Shown here one piece after another: positions 23,401-33,035 of a stretch of DNA of 64,000 bases (its first letter is position 1; each line of letters opens with the position of its first letter). The translations under genes were made by a program, and so were the position numbers. The notes under the pieces were generated by a model. That model worked only from the letters and a program-made list of their open reading frames with translations. It did not search any database and had not been told where the DNA came from. Source of the DNA: Drouetiella sp036703255 (lineage in GTDB: Bacteria; Cyanobacteriota; Cyanobacteriia; Elainellales; Elainellaceae); NCBI GenBank assembly GCA_036703255.1, contig DATNPL010000094.1:1-64000 (forward strand), written 5' to 3'.

Positions 23401-24417
23401 CCAGCGCCTGAACAGATTAAATGGATCAACTTTGGCGGCGATCCGAGTAGCATTTATCAATATGTCAATGACAGCGCAAGTAGCACAGCCGCAACAGTGT
23501 TTGGACAAGCCAACGCTATGGGGGCGATCGCTGTGGGGGCTGCCGATTTTGCTAAGACTCCTGCCTATGGCGTGTCGCCTGTGATTATCGAAGACTATTC
23601 GGCGAGCGGCGGTTCCCCCATTTACTTTGACCCTGACGGCAATCCCCTGCCAGTGGCTGAGCAGCGAGACAAGCCTGAAGTGATTGCGCCCACTCGTGTC
23701 GCCACATCTGTTCCCTTATTTGAGGAATTTAGCGGCACATCAGCCGCTGCGCCTCATATTGCAGCCGTGGCGGCGCTGATGCTGGAACGGGCAGGCGGTT
23801 CTAAAAGTCTGACTCCTGAACAGATTCGTACTCTCTTACAGGAGACTGCCTTTCCGGTTGCGCCGCAGCCCAATCTACCCAAAAACACGGGTTTTGTGCA
23901 AGCAGATGCGGCGGTGACTCAAGCTTTTACGGCTGAGCAAACTGGCACCTCACGCAGCGATACTCTACAGGGAACAGATGCTTCTGAAAACCTATATGGT
24001 TTGGGAGACAATGACCAGTTGTTAGGTGGCCAAGGCTTAGATGCCCTATATGGCGGTGACGGTGACGATACGCTGGAGGGTGGCCAGGACAATGATTACC
24101 TGTTGGGCGATCGCGGAGATGATGTTCTGGTTGGCAGTATAGGCCAAGATTTCCTCGCAGGCGGACGAGGGCAGAATCGGCTAACGGGAGGAGAAGCAGC
24201 CGACATCTTTTTGCTGGATCTCAACGGAACAGCAATCCTTGAAGACTTTCAAAAAGGCGAGGACTTGATTGCCCTGCCTGCAACGCTACAATTCTCCAAC
24301 TTAACTTTTATCCCGCAAGATCAAAACACGCTGATTCGGTTCTCCAACACTGACCTCGCAACCTTAACTGAAACCACAACAGCGGCTCTAACTGTAGCTG
24401 ATTTTGTTCTGGCTTAA
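20449..24417 (+). CDS. Tandem double subtilase-like/RTX protein
   Basis: A 1322-residue protein made of two homologous halves (about 1-660 and 690-1322). Each half has an S8/subtilisin-like domain, then RTX nonapeptides, then an xxDFQKxED-type terminal domain. Half 2 keeps an intact serine motif SGTSAAAPH (Ser1098); half 1 has the altered TASTAAAH (Ser423). The aspartate segment is VGVISESFN in half 1 and IGIISDSFD in half 2. The usual HGT histidine motif is missing in both, being replaced by GTGNSLLQIVHDVAPGAE and NEGRAMAQIIYDLAPGAE. Proteolysis by half 1 is therefore doubtful. There is no Sec signal. ATG at 20449 has AAGGAG six bases upstream; the longer frame would begin inside the motif cluster. 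Confidence 0.85.
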   Translation: MAGQVTSEGDRAIQSDIARLLFGVSGSGIKVGVISESFNTIATGGVTLEEAVANGEFPGEGNPDGFTQSVQVLRDPEFGFGTGNSLLQIVHDVAPGAELLFYAIEANLDDFTNQDITDQSIADAINALVEAGANVILVNQEGAIPVPMFQDGVAAQAIDAAAQKGVIVVTPSDSIGNSYESELRLSETFSFRGNTYQAHDFDLGEEVDLFQTIEFNDNDELELLLNWQQASGQVKSDFEIFLMDRPELPGAGGRIIAKSGIAGPDSQNNTTNDPTRILKYDSSRPEIAYLVIAKKQDAKTPDPERIKWINIDGINPLVDTANDITYEYVNDQPEAESAATVFGIPNAEGVITVGAADFANTPAYGSELPVQADDYFSKGSSPILFDPEGNPLSTPKQRSKPDVIGPTRVASTAVVYEDFPTASTAAAHVAGTIALMLERAGGASSLSLEQVRNLLKATALPVAPQPNLPEDAGFIQADAAVTLSYIAQQIGTLENDVLQATDAASNLVGLAGSDRLRGGQGSDALLGGEGNDTLEGKWGNDYLLGEQGDDTLLGDSSDDFLSGGSGTNHLTGGEGADKFLLDAEGTANIRDFQKDEDTLVLPVGIQFSDLELIQQGHNAVIQLSGDTLAVLSNIDTDTIVADTFFLLPDIQQETEPVQLSENEGENEGGTDGDGSEPFQTPEEAIVEQVRSEGDRAARADVARRLFGLDGAGIKIGIISDSFDNFLVDEFLTASDEVQSGELPGQGNPDGYTQPVQVLREAAGLNEGRAMAQIIYDLAPGAELLFHTVFNQDLGEGEGESFAIAINALVAAGADIIVDDVGTTANLFFEDSTVAQAVNQAAKQGITYITSAGNQGTLSYESEFRLSTTFSYRGSQYQAHDFDVSAGIDLFQDIQTPDVSAIDLLMNWQQSAGQVQTDYELFLLDQPILPGEGSQILATADIPALDATDAPAQSLSYLNTQQGTVYLMIARKQGASPSKPSPESNPAPEQIKWINFGGDPSSIYQYVNDSASSTAATVFGQANAMGAIAVGAADFAKTPAYGVSPVIIEDYSASGGSPIYFDPDGNPLPVAEQRDKPEVIAPTRVATSVPLFEEFSGTSAAAPHIAAVAALMLERAGGSKSLTPEQIRTLLQETAFPVAPQPNLPKNTGFVQADAAVTQAFTAEQTGTSRSDTLQGTDASENLYGLGDNDQLLGGQGLDALYGGDGDDTLEGGQDNDYLLGDRGDDVLVGSIGQDFLAGGRGQNRLTGGEAADIFLLDLNGTAILEDFQKGEDLIALPATLQFSNLTFIPQDQNTLIRFSNTDLATLTETTTAALTVADFVLA

Positions 24418-24482
24418 ACAGCGATATTGCTAAAGCCGCGAAACGTTCTTCCAGAGAGCGTTCTGCGGCTAGTGAAGTAGAA

Positions 24483-27400
24483 TTAGTCTGAACTCAAGAT
24501 TAAACTGGCGATCGCTTTAATCAAGACTTCTGGCTCGATCGGTTTGGCAATATGCTTCTGAAAGCCTGCTGCTAATGACTGTCGTTGGTCAAGTTCTCCG
24601 GCGTAGGCCGTGAAAGCGATCGCCGGGATCGTTTTGCCCTGATCCAGCGCTCGAATGTGCTGCATCAGCATGTAGCCATTCATATCGGGCATGCCAATGT
24701 CGCTAATGATGATGTCAGGAGTGGACTGAGCAAAGCATTGAAGCGCTTCAAATCCAGAGGAGGCACTGGCGACGATCGCATTGGCCTGCTCCAGCACAAA
24801 AACCACAAACTCGCGTGAGTCCGTCTCATCATCCACCACCAAGATGCGAGTGCCGCTTAGGTCAAGTATGGACTCTAGTATCTCCTGCGTGTTTGGCAGC
24901 TCAAGCGATTGCGGGGCGAGAGGAATTTGGACTGTGAAAGTTGCGCCTTGCTCTTCGCCGGGGCTATCGGCCTGCACCGTACCGCCATGCATCTCGACAA
25001 TTTGCCGGGTGATTGCCAGCCCTAGCCCCAAACCGCCGAATTTGCGCGTCGTGGCGGCATCTTCTTGACAGAAATACTCAAACACATAGGGCAAAAAGTT
25101 AGGATGGATGCCTTTGCCTGTATCCGCCACTTGAATTTGAGCGTTCGTCCCTCGTTGGGTGAGCGTCACCGTAATCTGGCCTTCTGGAGGAGTAAACTTC
25201 ACGGCATTCGACAGCAAATTCCAGATAACTTGCTGAAGTCGTCCGGCCTCACCCATCACGAGTCCGACATTGGGTTCTAAGTGAGTATGCAGGGCGATCG
25301 CTTTGGCATCTAAGCTTAACTGCATCGTTTCTAAGACAGCATTGATGACAAACCTGAGATCAACCGGGAGGATATTGAGGATCAGCTTGCCCCGTAAGAT
25401 ACGAGAAATATCAAGCAAATCGTCGATCAGCTGCACCTGTAGTTTGGCGTTGCGCTCGACGATGGCTGCTGCTTGAGCTGTCTTTGCCGCATCCAATTTG
25501 CCCTGACGTAGCAGACTCGACCAACCCAAAATTGGATTCAGCGGCGTTCGTAGCTCGTGAGAAAGTACGGCCAAAAATTCATCTTTGACTCGGTTAGCAA
25601 TTTCTGCCTGCTCGCGCGCAGCTTGTTCACGCTGCAATAGCTGTTCGCGTTCGGCTTCTGCCTGCTTGCGTTCGCTCACATCCACCACAAAGATAGCTAT
25701 CCCATCTTCAGTCGGATAGACGCGGTTATCGAACCAGCCCTGGAGCGGCGGATAGTATATTTCAATCTGTACAGGCACTCGCTCATGCATGGCCTGATGA
25801 AATTGATGGTAAAGCTCAGTTCCTACCAAGTCGGAAAAGATTTCCCAAATACTTCTCCCCAGGGTTGACTCCCGGCTTCTACCTATAATTTCTAGTTGGC
25901 GATCGTTGATGTATGTATAACACCAGTCCCGATCCAATGTCAGAAACCCTTCTCTTAAGCTTGACAAAATTCGTTCCAGATTGGCTCGAACCCTTTGAGT
26001 TTCGAGCTGCAAGGCTTGTTCGCGTTCCCGCGCTGTGCGCCGTAACTGAGCCAGCTTGAGAGTAGCTTCTACTCGCGCCATCAATTCACGGGCTGAAAAG
26101 GGCTTGATCAAGTAATCGTCTGCTCCGGCGGCAAGTCCTTCAATGCGGGACTCCTCTCCAGCGCGAGCAGACAGCAAAATAATCGGAATCTCTTGATTTT
26201 GCTCGTCGTTTCGTAGCTGCCGCAGTAGCTCAAAGCCATCCATGCGAGGCATCATCACATCGGTCAGCACCAGATCGGGCGGGTTCTGCTGCACCGCCTG
26301 TAAAGCGTCCATACCATCTGCAACCGCTTCAACTTGGTAGACAGAGCTTAAAAGTCGCTGAATGTAATCGCGCATATCTGCGTTATCGTCGGCCAGCAAA
26401 ATTCGGGCAGTAGGGACCGCCGTTGAGAAAACGGAATTTAACAGAGGCGTGAGCTGAGCATCTCGCGGCTCAGCGCCCGACTGCCAATGTTTGACCTGCG
26501 GTAGCCAGCGCTGCGCCTCTTCTACATAAGGAATGACGCCTATCGCTGTCGAAGTTAGGGTAGAACTGGCGCTACTCCCATCCGATGCGCTTCGCAGGCG
26601 ATCGCCAGGAAGATGAGCCGTTCCGGTCGGAATGGAAACCGTGAAAGAGCTGCCTTCTCCCAGAACGCTAGTCACCTGAATCGATCCGCTATGAAATTTG
26701 ACGAGTTCCTGCACGAGCGATAGCCCAATCCCTGAGCCTTCAAAACTGCGCCCCTCTGAGTTTTCAACGCGATGAAACCGTTCAAACATATGGGGCAATG
26801 CTGCCGATGGAATACCCACACCCGTATCTTCAACCACGAGATCAACGTGAGTTTTGCACCACAGCAATCGCACGGTGATTGATCCAGACAACGTAAATTT
26901 GAACGCATTGGACAATAGGTTGAGAACAATTTTCTCCCACATTTCCCGATCGACATAGACCTCTTCGGGCAAGGGTGGGCATTCCACCATGAGCGACATC
27001 TCTGCCTGCTCAATCAGCGATCGAAACGCACTGGCTAGCTCTGCGGTGTAAGTCGCTAAATCTATCGGCTCATAAACGGCCTGAATCCGTCCGGCTTCAA
27101 TCCGCGAAAAATCAAGCAGTGTGTTGACTAGCTTCTGCAATCGCAAGCCGTTCCGATGCATTAAGTCTAATTGTTCCCGCTCGTCCGGCTGCAATCGTCC
27201 CGTTAGCGACAAAGACAATTCTTCTAGCGGACTTAGCATCAACGTTAGCGGCGTGCGAAACTCATGAGAAACGTTGGTGAAAAATAGAGTTTTGGCGCGA
27301 TCGAGTTCGGCTAAGGCTTCAGCGCGTTTGCGCTCTTCTTCATAGGCGTTGGCATTGGCAATACTGGCGGCAATTTGCCCAGCCACCAGATTCATAAAGT

Positions 27401-28331
27401 TGCGATAGTTGTCATCAAAGAGCCTTAGAGGATTCAACCCAGCCAAGAGTAGACCCGATCGCCCAGTTGCACCTGAGGGCGCGATCGGCATGATCACGGC
27501 CTGATGCAGCACGCGATCCCAGGCACCCGTGGGCAGGTCGCTAAACCGAGTGGCTAAATCGTCAATGAGCAATACCTGTTGCGTTTGCACCACTTTCGCA
27601 AACGATTCAGCCGATGCAGCTGTGAGATCGATCAGTTCGGTGACAGCAGGATGGGTGCGATCGATGCCGCTTACTCCTGCCAAAACCGCACATTGTCGCT
27701 CAGCATCGACCAAATAAATCATGGCAAAGGGCAAATCATAGAGATTCGCTGCCAAGCCTGTGGCACTCAGCGTACAGGCTTCATCGAACGTCCGTGCATC
27801 AGCTGTGCGGGCAGCCAGTTCTCGCAGTAAGGTTAACTGGCGTTCGCCAATGATGCGTTGGGTATCATCGGTGTTTGCACAAATAATGCCGCCCGGATTC
27901 CCCTGATCATCAGGAATAGGACTATAGGAAAACGTGTAGTAGGTTTCTTCGGGATAGCCATTGCGCTCCATGATAAATAGCAAAGACTCATCGTAAGTTC
28001 CCTCATTATTGAGCATGGCATACTCAATTCTTGGGTGAACCTCATCCCAAATCTCTTGCCAGACCTCAGCACCGGGTCGGGCAAACATGGCTGGATGCTT
28101 CCCTCCCAAGATGGAGCGATAAGGATCATTGTAGAAATTAAGTAATTCTTTGCCCCACCATACCCACATGGGCTGACTGGAGGTGAGCATAATGCGAAGG
28201 GCAGTTTTCAGGCTTTGAGGCCAAGTCTCAACTGGCCCTAGCGAGGTTTTTGACCAATCGTGCGATCGCATGCGCTGAGCCATCTCACTCTTGCCTGCAA
28301 ATAGCAGATCGGATTGCCGAGAATCGCTCAT
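24483..28331 (-). CDS. Hybrid sensor histidine kinase/response regulator (PAS-GAF-HK-REC-PAS-HK-REC)
   Basis: A 1282-residue multidomain signal protein without membrane spans. Approximate order: PAS-like (20-160), GAF (170-330), HisKA with His356 in SHEFRTPL, and HATPase with a VEDTGVGIP box (400-570). Next come a REC domain with phospho-acceptor Asp691 in LTDVMMPRMDG (640-755), a PAS domain with coiled coil (775-915), a second HisKA with His925 in SHELRTPL and HATPase (925-1150), and a terminal REC domain (LVVDDETDSREF...SDIGMPDMNG, 1165-1280). It thus carries two complete kinase cores. ATG at 28331 is preceded by AGGAGG, so the longer TTG-initiated frame is rejected. It is separated by 625 bp from the other two kinases on the same strand. 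Confidence 0.92.
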   Translation of the reverse strand: MSDSRQSDLLFAGKSEMAQRMRSHDWSKTSLGPVETWPQSLKTALRIMLTSSQPMWVWWGKELLNFYNDPYRSILGGKHPAMFARPGAEVWQEIWDEVHPRIEYAMLNNEGTYDESLLFIMERNGYPEETYYTFSYSPIPDDQGNPGGIICANTDDTQRIIGERQLTLLRELAARTADARTFDEACTLSATGLAANLYDLPFAMIYLVDAERQCAVLAGVSGIDRTHPAVTELIDLTAASAESFAKVVQTQQVLLIDDLATRFSDLPTGAWDRVLHQAVIMPIAPSGATGRSGLLLAGLNPLRLFDDNYRNFMNLVAGQIAASIANANAYEEERKRAEALAELDRAKTLFFTNVSHEFRTPLTLMLSPLEELSLSLTGRLQPDEREQLDLMHRNGLRLQKLVNTLLDFSRIEAGRIQAVYEPIDLATYTAELASAFRSLIEQAEMSLMVECPPLPEEVYVDREMWEKIVLNLLSNAFKFTLSGSITVRLLWCKTHVDLVVEDTGVGIPSAALPHMFERFHRVENSEGRSFEGSGIGLSLVQELVKFHSGSIQVTSVLGEGSSFTVSIPTGTAHLPGDRLRSASDGSSASSTLTSTAIGVIPYVEEAQRWLPQVKHWQSGAEPRDAQLTPLLNSVFSTAVPTARILLADDNADMRDYIQRLLSSVYQVEAVADGMDALQAVQQNPPDLVLTDVMMPRMDGFELLRQLRNDEQNQEIPIILLSARAGEESRIEGLAAGADDYLIKPFSARELMARVEATLKLAQLRRTAREREQALQLETQRVRANLERILSSLREGFLTLDRDWCYTYINDRQLEIIGRSRESTLGRSIWEIFSDLVGTELYHQFHQAMHERVPVQIEIYYPPLQGWFDNRVYPTEDGIAIFVVDVSERKQAEAEREQLLQREQAAREQAEIANRVKDEFLAVLSHELRTPLNPILGWSSLLRQGKLDAAKTAQAAAIVERNAKLQVQLIDDLLDISRILRGKLILNILPVDLRFVINAVLETMQLSLDAKAIALHTHLEPNVGLVMGEAGRLQQVIWNLLSNAVKFTPPEGQITVTLTQRGTNAQIQVADTGKGIHPNFLPYVFEYFCQEDAATTRKFGGLGLGLAITRQIVEMHGGTVQADSPGEEQGATFTVQIPLAPQSLELPNTQEILESILDLSGTRILVVDDETDSREFVVFVLEQANAIVASASSGFEALQCFAQSTPDIIISDIGMPDMNGYMLMQHIRALDQGKTIPAIAFTAYAGELDQRQSLAAGFQKHIAKPIEPEVLIKAIASLILSSD

Positions 28332-28956
28332 CCTCTGCTTCCTCCTGCCATATTCCCCAAGCAAGGCTGCGAGGTCAGCCAGAGCCTTATCCCCAGAATC
28401 AAAGTCGTTTTCAGGGCTACAGTTTTTAGGGCTACGGACAGCGCTACCCGGTCATCATACGGCAACTGCACAGCGATCTGACTGCTTCTGCTGCCTGTAA
28501 AGCTGGATTTAGATACTCTCCCTCGATCGGTCACGCGCTCCGCTCCTTTGAAAAACGCTCACTCTGCCGCGATGCTCATCTCTTACTCTACTTTAGGAAA
28601 CACTGAGGTAAAAGTAATGGGGTGCGATCGCTGAGCTAGGGCAATAGTTTCTCGGTTTTCTCTATGCTACCTATTGGTTCTCTCAAGAATTGAGAGTTAT
28701 AAAAGATACTCTGATGCCAACATAGAGTTTCAAGCTTGTTGACTGCTATGTCCATCCATCTAAAGGCTGAAGCTGATATCCTCAACGACCTAAGACTGAA
28801 CTTAAGACATGCTCAATAGATCGCAAAGTCCTCCTATATTGAAGGATGCGTTACGCTGCGCTAATACATCTATATTGGTTCTATCCTTTCACATAAATTG
28901 GTATATAATTCGTTCGCTTTTTTACGATCGCTCCACGCAGCGGGTTAATCTGTGGT
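28332..28956. other. Intergenic region between kinase genes
   Basis: A 625-bp spacer that carries the promoter region of the large hybrid kinase. It includes a GCGTTACGCTGCGCTAA-type element near 28848 that I recall as common in cyanobacterial spacers. No gene or clear hairpin is seen. Confidence 0.5.
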
Positions 28957-30258
28957 TTAAGATGTTTGCCGGATGGGGATCTGGATGATAAATTCTGTTC
29001 CCTTTTCACGGCTAGAACTATAGATTAGCTTGCCCCTATGTTTTTCAGTAATGATTTGATAGCTAATAGATAATCCCATTCCCGTTCCTTTTCCAATAGG
29101 TTTTGTGGTGAAGAACGGATCAAAAATGCGCTGCTGCATCTCTTGAGGAATACCAGAACCATTATCTGCGATCGCAATTTGTACCCGCTGAGCCTCTATC
29201 ACAGAAGTGCGAATCGTAATTTGACCAGCGTTGATCTTGTTTTCTGGATACGCATGTTTTGCGCTGAGTTCTTCCAGAGCATCGATCGCATTTGCCAAAA
29301 TATTCATAAACACCTGGTTAAGCGCCCCGGCATAGCATTCTACAGGGGGTAGTTGACCATACTCTCGAATCACCTTAATCTCTGGGCTTTCAGGCTTGTT
29401 TTTGAGGCGATGCTGTAGAATCAGCAGCGTGCTATCAATGCCCTCATGAATATCTACCGCTTTACAATTGGATTCATCCAACCGAGAAAAGTTGCGGAGC
29501 GATCGCACAATCTCACAGATACGCTGGGTTCCCATCTTCATGGAGGCCAAAGTTTTAGGCAAATCTTGCTGAATAAACTCTAAGTCAAGGTCTGCGGCAG
29601 CATTTCGGAGTTCAGGTGCAGAATGGGCACTGTGCTGCTGATAGAGCTGCATAAAGGTTAATAAATCTTCGATGTAAGTCTGCACATGGGTAAGATTGCC
29701 ATGAATAAAATTAACTGGATTGTTAATTTCATGAGCAACACCCGCAACGAGCTGCCCCAAAACCGCCATTTTTTCTGATTGCACTAACTGCACCTGAGAT
29801 TGCTGCACCTGTTGCAGAGCCTCTGTCAACTCGGCCGTGCGCTGTTCAACTTCTAGCTCTAACGTTTGATGCAGATGGCGTAGCTTGAGTTGAGTCGTGA
29901 CACGGGCAATGAGTTCTGCCTCTTGGAACGGTTTGGTGACATAATCTACTGCGCCTAAGCTAAAGCCTGTGATCTTATCCGCTGTGTCAGACAGAGCCGT
30001 CATGAAAATCACCGGAATGTCGCAGGTAGTGGGATCGGCCTTGAGGCGACGACAGGTTTCAAAGCCATTAATTCCAGGCATCATCACATCCAGCAAAATC
30101 AAATCAGGCTGACTGAGGATTGCTTGCTTGATCGCGCGTTCTCCATCAGTCGCGATCGCCACCTCGAACCCGGCATTATCCAGGGCTTCTGCAACCACCT
30201 CCAGATTGGCTGGAGTGTCATCAACAACTAAAATTAACTGGGTGTTTATCATCAACAT
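28957..30258 (-). CDS. Response regulator-histidine kinase hybrid (REC-HK)
   Basis: A 433-residue cytosolic protein. The N-terminal receiver domain (ILVVDDTPANLEVV...LILLDVMMPGINGFETC, residues 8-125) is joined by a coiled coil (130-165) to a HisKA domain with His in GVAHEINNPVNFIHGN near 180. An HATPase domain follows with NILANAIDAL, IADNGSGIP and GTGMGLSISYQI. Receiver-first kinases usually take phosphate from an upstream kinase, and the overlapping neighbour upstream is the natural partner. The start ATG at 30258 lies 2 bp after that gene's stop; a second ATG at 30252 is possible. Confidence 0.92.
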   Translation of the reverse strand: MLMINTQLILVVDDTPANLEVVAEALDNAGFEVAIATDGERAIKQAILSQPDLILLDVMMPGINGFETCRRLKADPTTCDIPVIFMTALSDTADKITGFSLGAVDYVTKPFQEAELIARVTTQLKLRHLHQTLELEVEQRTAELTEALQQVQQSQVQLVQSEKMAVLGQLVAGVAHEINNPVNFIHGNLTHVQTYIEDLLTFMQLYQQHSAHSAPELRNAAADLDLEFIQQDLPKTLASMKMGTQRICEIVRSLRNFSRLDESNCKAVDIHEGIDSTLLILQHRLKNKPESPEIKVIREYGQLPPVECYAGALNQVFMNILANAIDALEELSAKHAYPENKINAGQITIRTSVIEAQRVQIAIADNGSGIPQEMQQRIFDPFFTTKPIGKGTGMGLSISYQIITEKHRGKLIYSSSREKGTEFIIQIPIRQTS

Positions 30259-30260
30259 TT

Positions 30261-33035
30261 TTAAGCACAGGTAACTTCATTGAGCAATTTCTGGACAAAC
30301 GTCTCTAATTTTTCAACGTGAAACCCTTTGCATAACTCAAGCAAATGCTTCACCAGAGGCGCATACTGGGGATTTTGTTGTTCCAAGGCTCTCGCAACCT
30401 CTGCTAGCTTTTTCAATCGCCCCTGTTGAGCCAACTGAAGCAACTCTGCCAAGTCTGCTGGCGGCGGCATAGCCAGCGGCGTAGATGGAGTGAAATCGCT
30501 GATGTCAGGGATGAGCGATCGCGCTTCACCTGCGGCAGGCTGATAAATCCAAGTGAGCTGTAAGTGTTTGTGGAGCATCTGAAACAGGTCACCTGCCTGC
30601 AAAGGCTTTTCTAGAAAATCATCCGCTCCAGTATCTAAGCTCTGCTGCTGCTCAATACTGGACACTGAAGCAGAGGAAACAATGACTGGAATGGTCTTGA
30701 GCGCTTCACTTTGCCGAATCTGCTGGAGAAACTGGTATCCGTTCATCACGGGCATCAAGATATCGGTAATGATTAAATTTGGCTGGCGCTGGAGCGCTCT
30801 CGCTAGCCCATCTTGACCATTCTCTGCTTCAATCACCGTAAAGCCCAGCGGCTCTAGCAAGTTGACAATCACTGAGCGGTTTTCCCACTTGTCATCTGTG
30901 ATTAAGACGGATTGCCGTTCACCTTGATAGCCGATTAACTGTTCACGAGTGGCGCTCGTTGCCGTGGGTCGCCATTCTGCCGAGGTCGGCAGTTCTACAT
31001 CAAAGAAAAAGGTGCTGCCCTCGTCCATCTGGCTTTGGACTTGGATTTGACTGCCCATAAGCTGCACTAGCGTCTGGCTGATGGTTAGACCTAATCCAGT
31101 ACCTTCCGCATTCCGTTTTTGGTCACTGACCTGTTCAAACGGGTGAAATATTTTTTCTAAGGCTTCCGAACTCATGCCAATGCCTGTGTCGCTGACCTGA
31201 AACCTGAGTTTGGTGGTTGATGATCCAGACAAGTGATCTGAATCATTCAGGGAAACCTGATCAAGCCGTTCGACCCTAAATGTTACCTTGCCTTGATCGG
31301 TAAACTTGACAGCATTCCCTAAGAGATTAATCAACACCTGCCGCAATCGTTTCTCATCCACCTCAATGCCCTCTGGCAGATTCGCATCAGGGAGATACAC
31401 AAAGTCAACGCCCTTTTGCTCGGCTCGGATGCCCACAATCTCGACAATGCCCTCTAGCAAATCAGGCAGATAAATGCTATGAGGGTTCCATTCCAGCTTG
31501 CGAGCTTCAATTTTGGAGATATCTAAAACGTCATTAATTAGAGTTAATAAGTGGGAACCGCACTGGTAAATAATCTCAATCCCTTTATGCTCTTTTTCGC
31601 CCCAGCTTTGAGAGCGCCCAAGAATCTGGGCGTAGCCTAGAATGCCGTTGAGGGGCGTGCGTAGTTCATGACTCATATTGGCGAGAAATTCGCTTTTGGC
31701 CTGGTTTGCGCGATCGGCCAATAAGGTTGCTTCCTTTAGCTCTGAAGTGCGTGCCTCAACACGGCTTTCTAGTTCATTAAATGAGGTTTTTAGCTGATTT
31801 GCCATCTGGTTAAAGGAATCTGCCAGCGAACTTAATTCGCTAACCCCTTTAACCTGAACCGTTTGATCCAACTGCCCGGAGCTAATGGCCTGACTGGCCT
31901 TTTGGAGTTGCAAAATCGGTTTGGTAATCCACCGTGAAGTAAAAAGACCGAGGGCAGTTGTTATGGCTAAAGCCCCCAGACACAGCAAAATGGTGGTGCG
32001 GGTATTGGCATTAATTTGAGCCATAAAATCTGATTCGGGCATCACAACAACGCTCAGCCAGTTAATCCCCCGTTCGTCTCGAATAGGGGAAACTTGAATG
32101 AACTGCCGCTGGTTGTTGAGCCAAAAGTCAAGTTGTTGGGTGCTTGTAATAGCCTGAGAGTCGCCAAACCGATCGAAGATTGCTTGCGCCGTAGCCCGAA
32201 CAACAGGATTTTCAGCCTTTATGGCTGGAATTTGCTGCAATTCATCATTTTCTAGGTCAATGATGTAAGGCGTTTTAATCGTTGAACTCGCAATCAGATT
32301 ACCCGCCCGATCGATAATAAACGTTTGACCCGTTTGACCTATCTTTAGCTCGCTTAAGAATTGATGAATCTTGCTAATCCGAAAGACGCTATTTTGAACC
32401 CCTAACAACGTTCCATTCTTGCTATAAATGGGTTGGGATAGGGAAATTGAAGCTTCCTTATTGCTCTTACCTAGAAAGGGTTCTGTCCAGGTCGGTTTTC
32501 CGGTTTCCTGTGCCAGCTTATAAAAAGGTCGCTTTCTTGGATCAAACTCGGGTTGGGTATCTACCAAGGCAATTCGCTGACCCTGAATATCTAGACTATA
32601 AACGAGTCGCCGCGGAAAATTCGCTTTGTTGCCAATCCGAGAAACGATGCTTCCATCTACTGACTCTTCCGTTGACACGTTCGTGCCGTCTGGCTTTGCA
32701 ATCGTCATTTGTTCAATGAGATCTTGTTTCGTTAAAAGCCAGAGCATCCGTTCGAGATCTGTGACATCTGTTAAATCTAGTTGCCCCTCTTGCGCCGCAG
32801 CCACAATCACCTGTCCAGTAATGTAAGGTTTTTCCAGATAGTTGAGAACTTGCAGGTTGAGGCGATCGCCCATTTCTTGCCGGAGCTGGCTAGCAACATC
32901 ATTGACTGCTTTCTGCCCGTTTTGCAGGGAAACATACCCCGTTAATCCAACAGCTACAAAGATTTGTAGTACAAATGGAGCGATGAGGAGCGATCGCAGA
33001 GACAATCCTTTGAAACGTTGAGTAGAAGTATTCAT
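30261..33035 (-). CDS. Membrane dCache hybrid sensor histidine kinase
   Basis: A 924-residue inner-membrane sensor. A membrane segment at 15-37 and another at 346-366 flank a periplasmic dCache-type ligand domain (40-340). HAMP (367-420) and a coiled coil lead to HisKA with His456 in ANMSHELRTPLNGILGYAQ. HATPase (560-690) and a receiver domain (LITDDKWENRS...IITDILMPVMNG, 715-835) follow. The C-terminal 80 residues are helical and may form an Hpt-like or dimerisation part, but I see no Hpt histidine motif. It forms an operon with the following REC-HK gene. The ligand is unknown. Confidence 0.92.
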   Translation of the reverse strand: MNTSTQRFKGLSLRSLLIAPFVLQIFVAVGLTGYVSLQNGQKAVNDVASQLRQEMGDRLNLQVLNYLEKPYITGQVIVAAAQEGQLDLTDVTDLERMLWLLTKQDLIEQMTIAKPDGTNVSTEESVDGSIVSRIGNKANFPRRLVYSLDIQGQRIALVDTQPEFDPRKRPFYKLAQETGKPTWTEPFLGKSNKEASISLSQPIYSKNGTLLGVQNSVFRISKIHQFLSELKIGQTGQTFIIDRAGNLIASSTIKTPYIIDLENDELQQIPAIKAENPVVRATAQAIFDRFGDSQAITSTQQLDFWLNNQRQFIQVSPIRDERGINWLSVVVMPESDFMAQINANTRTTILLCLGALAITTALGLFTSRWITKPILQLQKASQAISSGQLDQTVQVKGVSELSSLADSFNQMANQLKTSFNELESRVEARTSELKEATLLADRANQAKSEFLANMSHELRTPLNGILGYAQILGRSQSWGEKEHKGIEIIYQCGSHLLTLINDVLDISKIEARKLEWNPHSIYLPDLLEGIVEIVGIRAEQKGVDFVYLPDANLPEGIEVDEKRLRQVLINLLGNAVKFTDQGKVTFRVERLDQVSLNDSDHLSGSSTTKLRFQVSDTGIGMSSEALEKIFHPFEQVSDQKRNAEGTGLGLTISQTLVQLMGSQIQVQSQMDEGSTFFFDVELPTSAEWRPTATSATREQLIGYQGERQSVLITDDKWENRSVIVNLLEPLGFTVIEAENGQDGLARALQRQPNLIITDILMPVMNGYQFLQQIRQSEALKTIPVIVSSASVSSIEQQQSLDTGADDFLEKPLQAGDLFQMLHKHLQLTWIYQPAAGEARSLIPDISDFTPSTPLAMPPPADLAELLQLAQQGRLKKLAEVARALEQQNPQYAPLVKHLLELCKGFHVEKLETFVQKLLNEVTCA

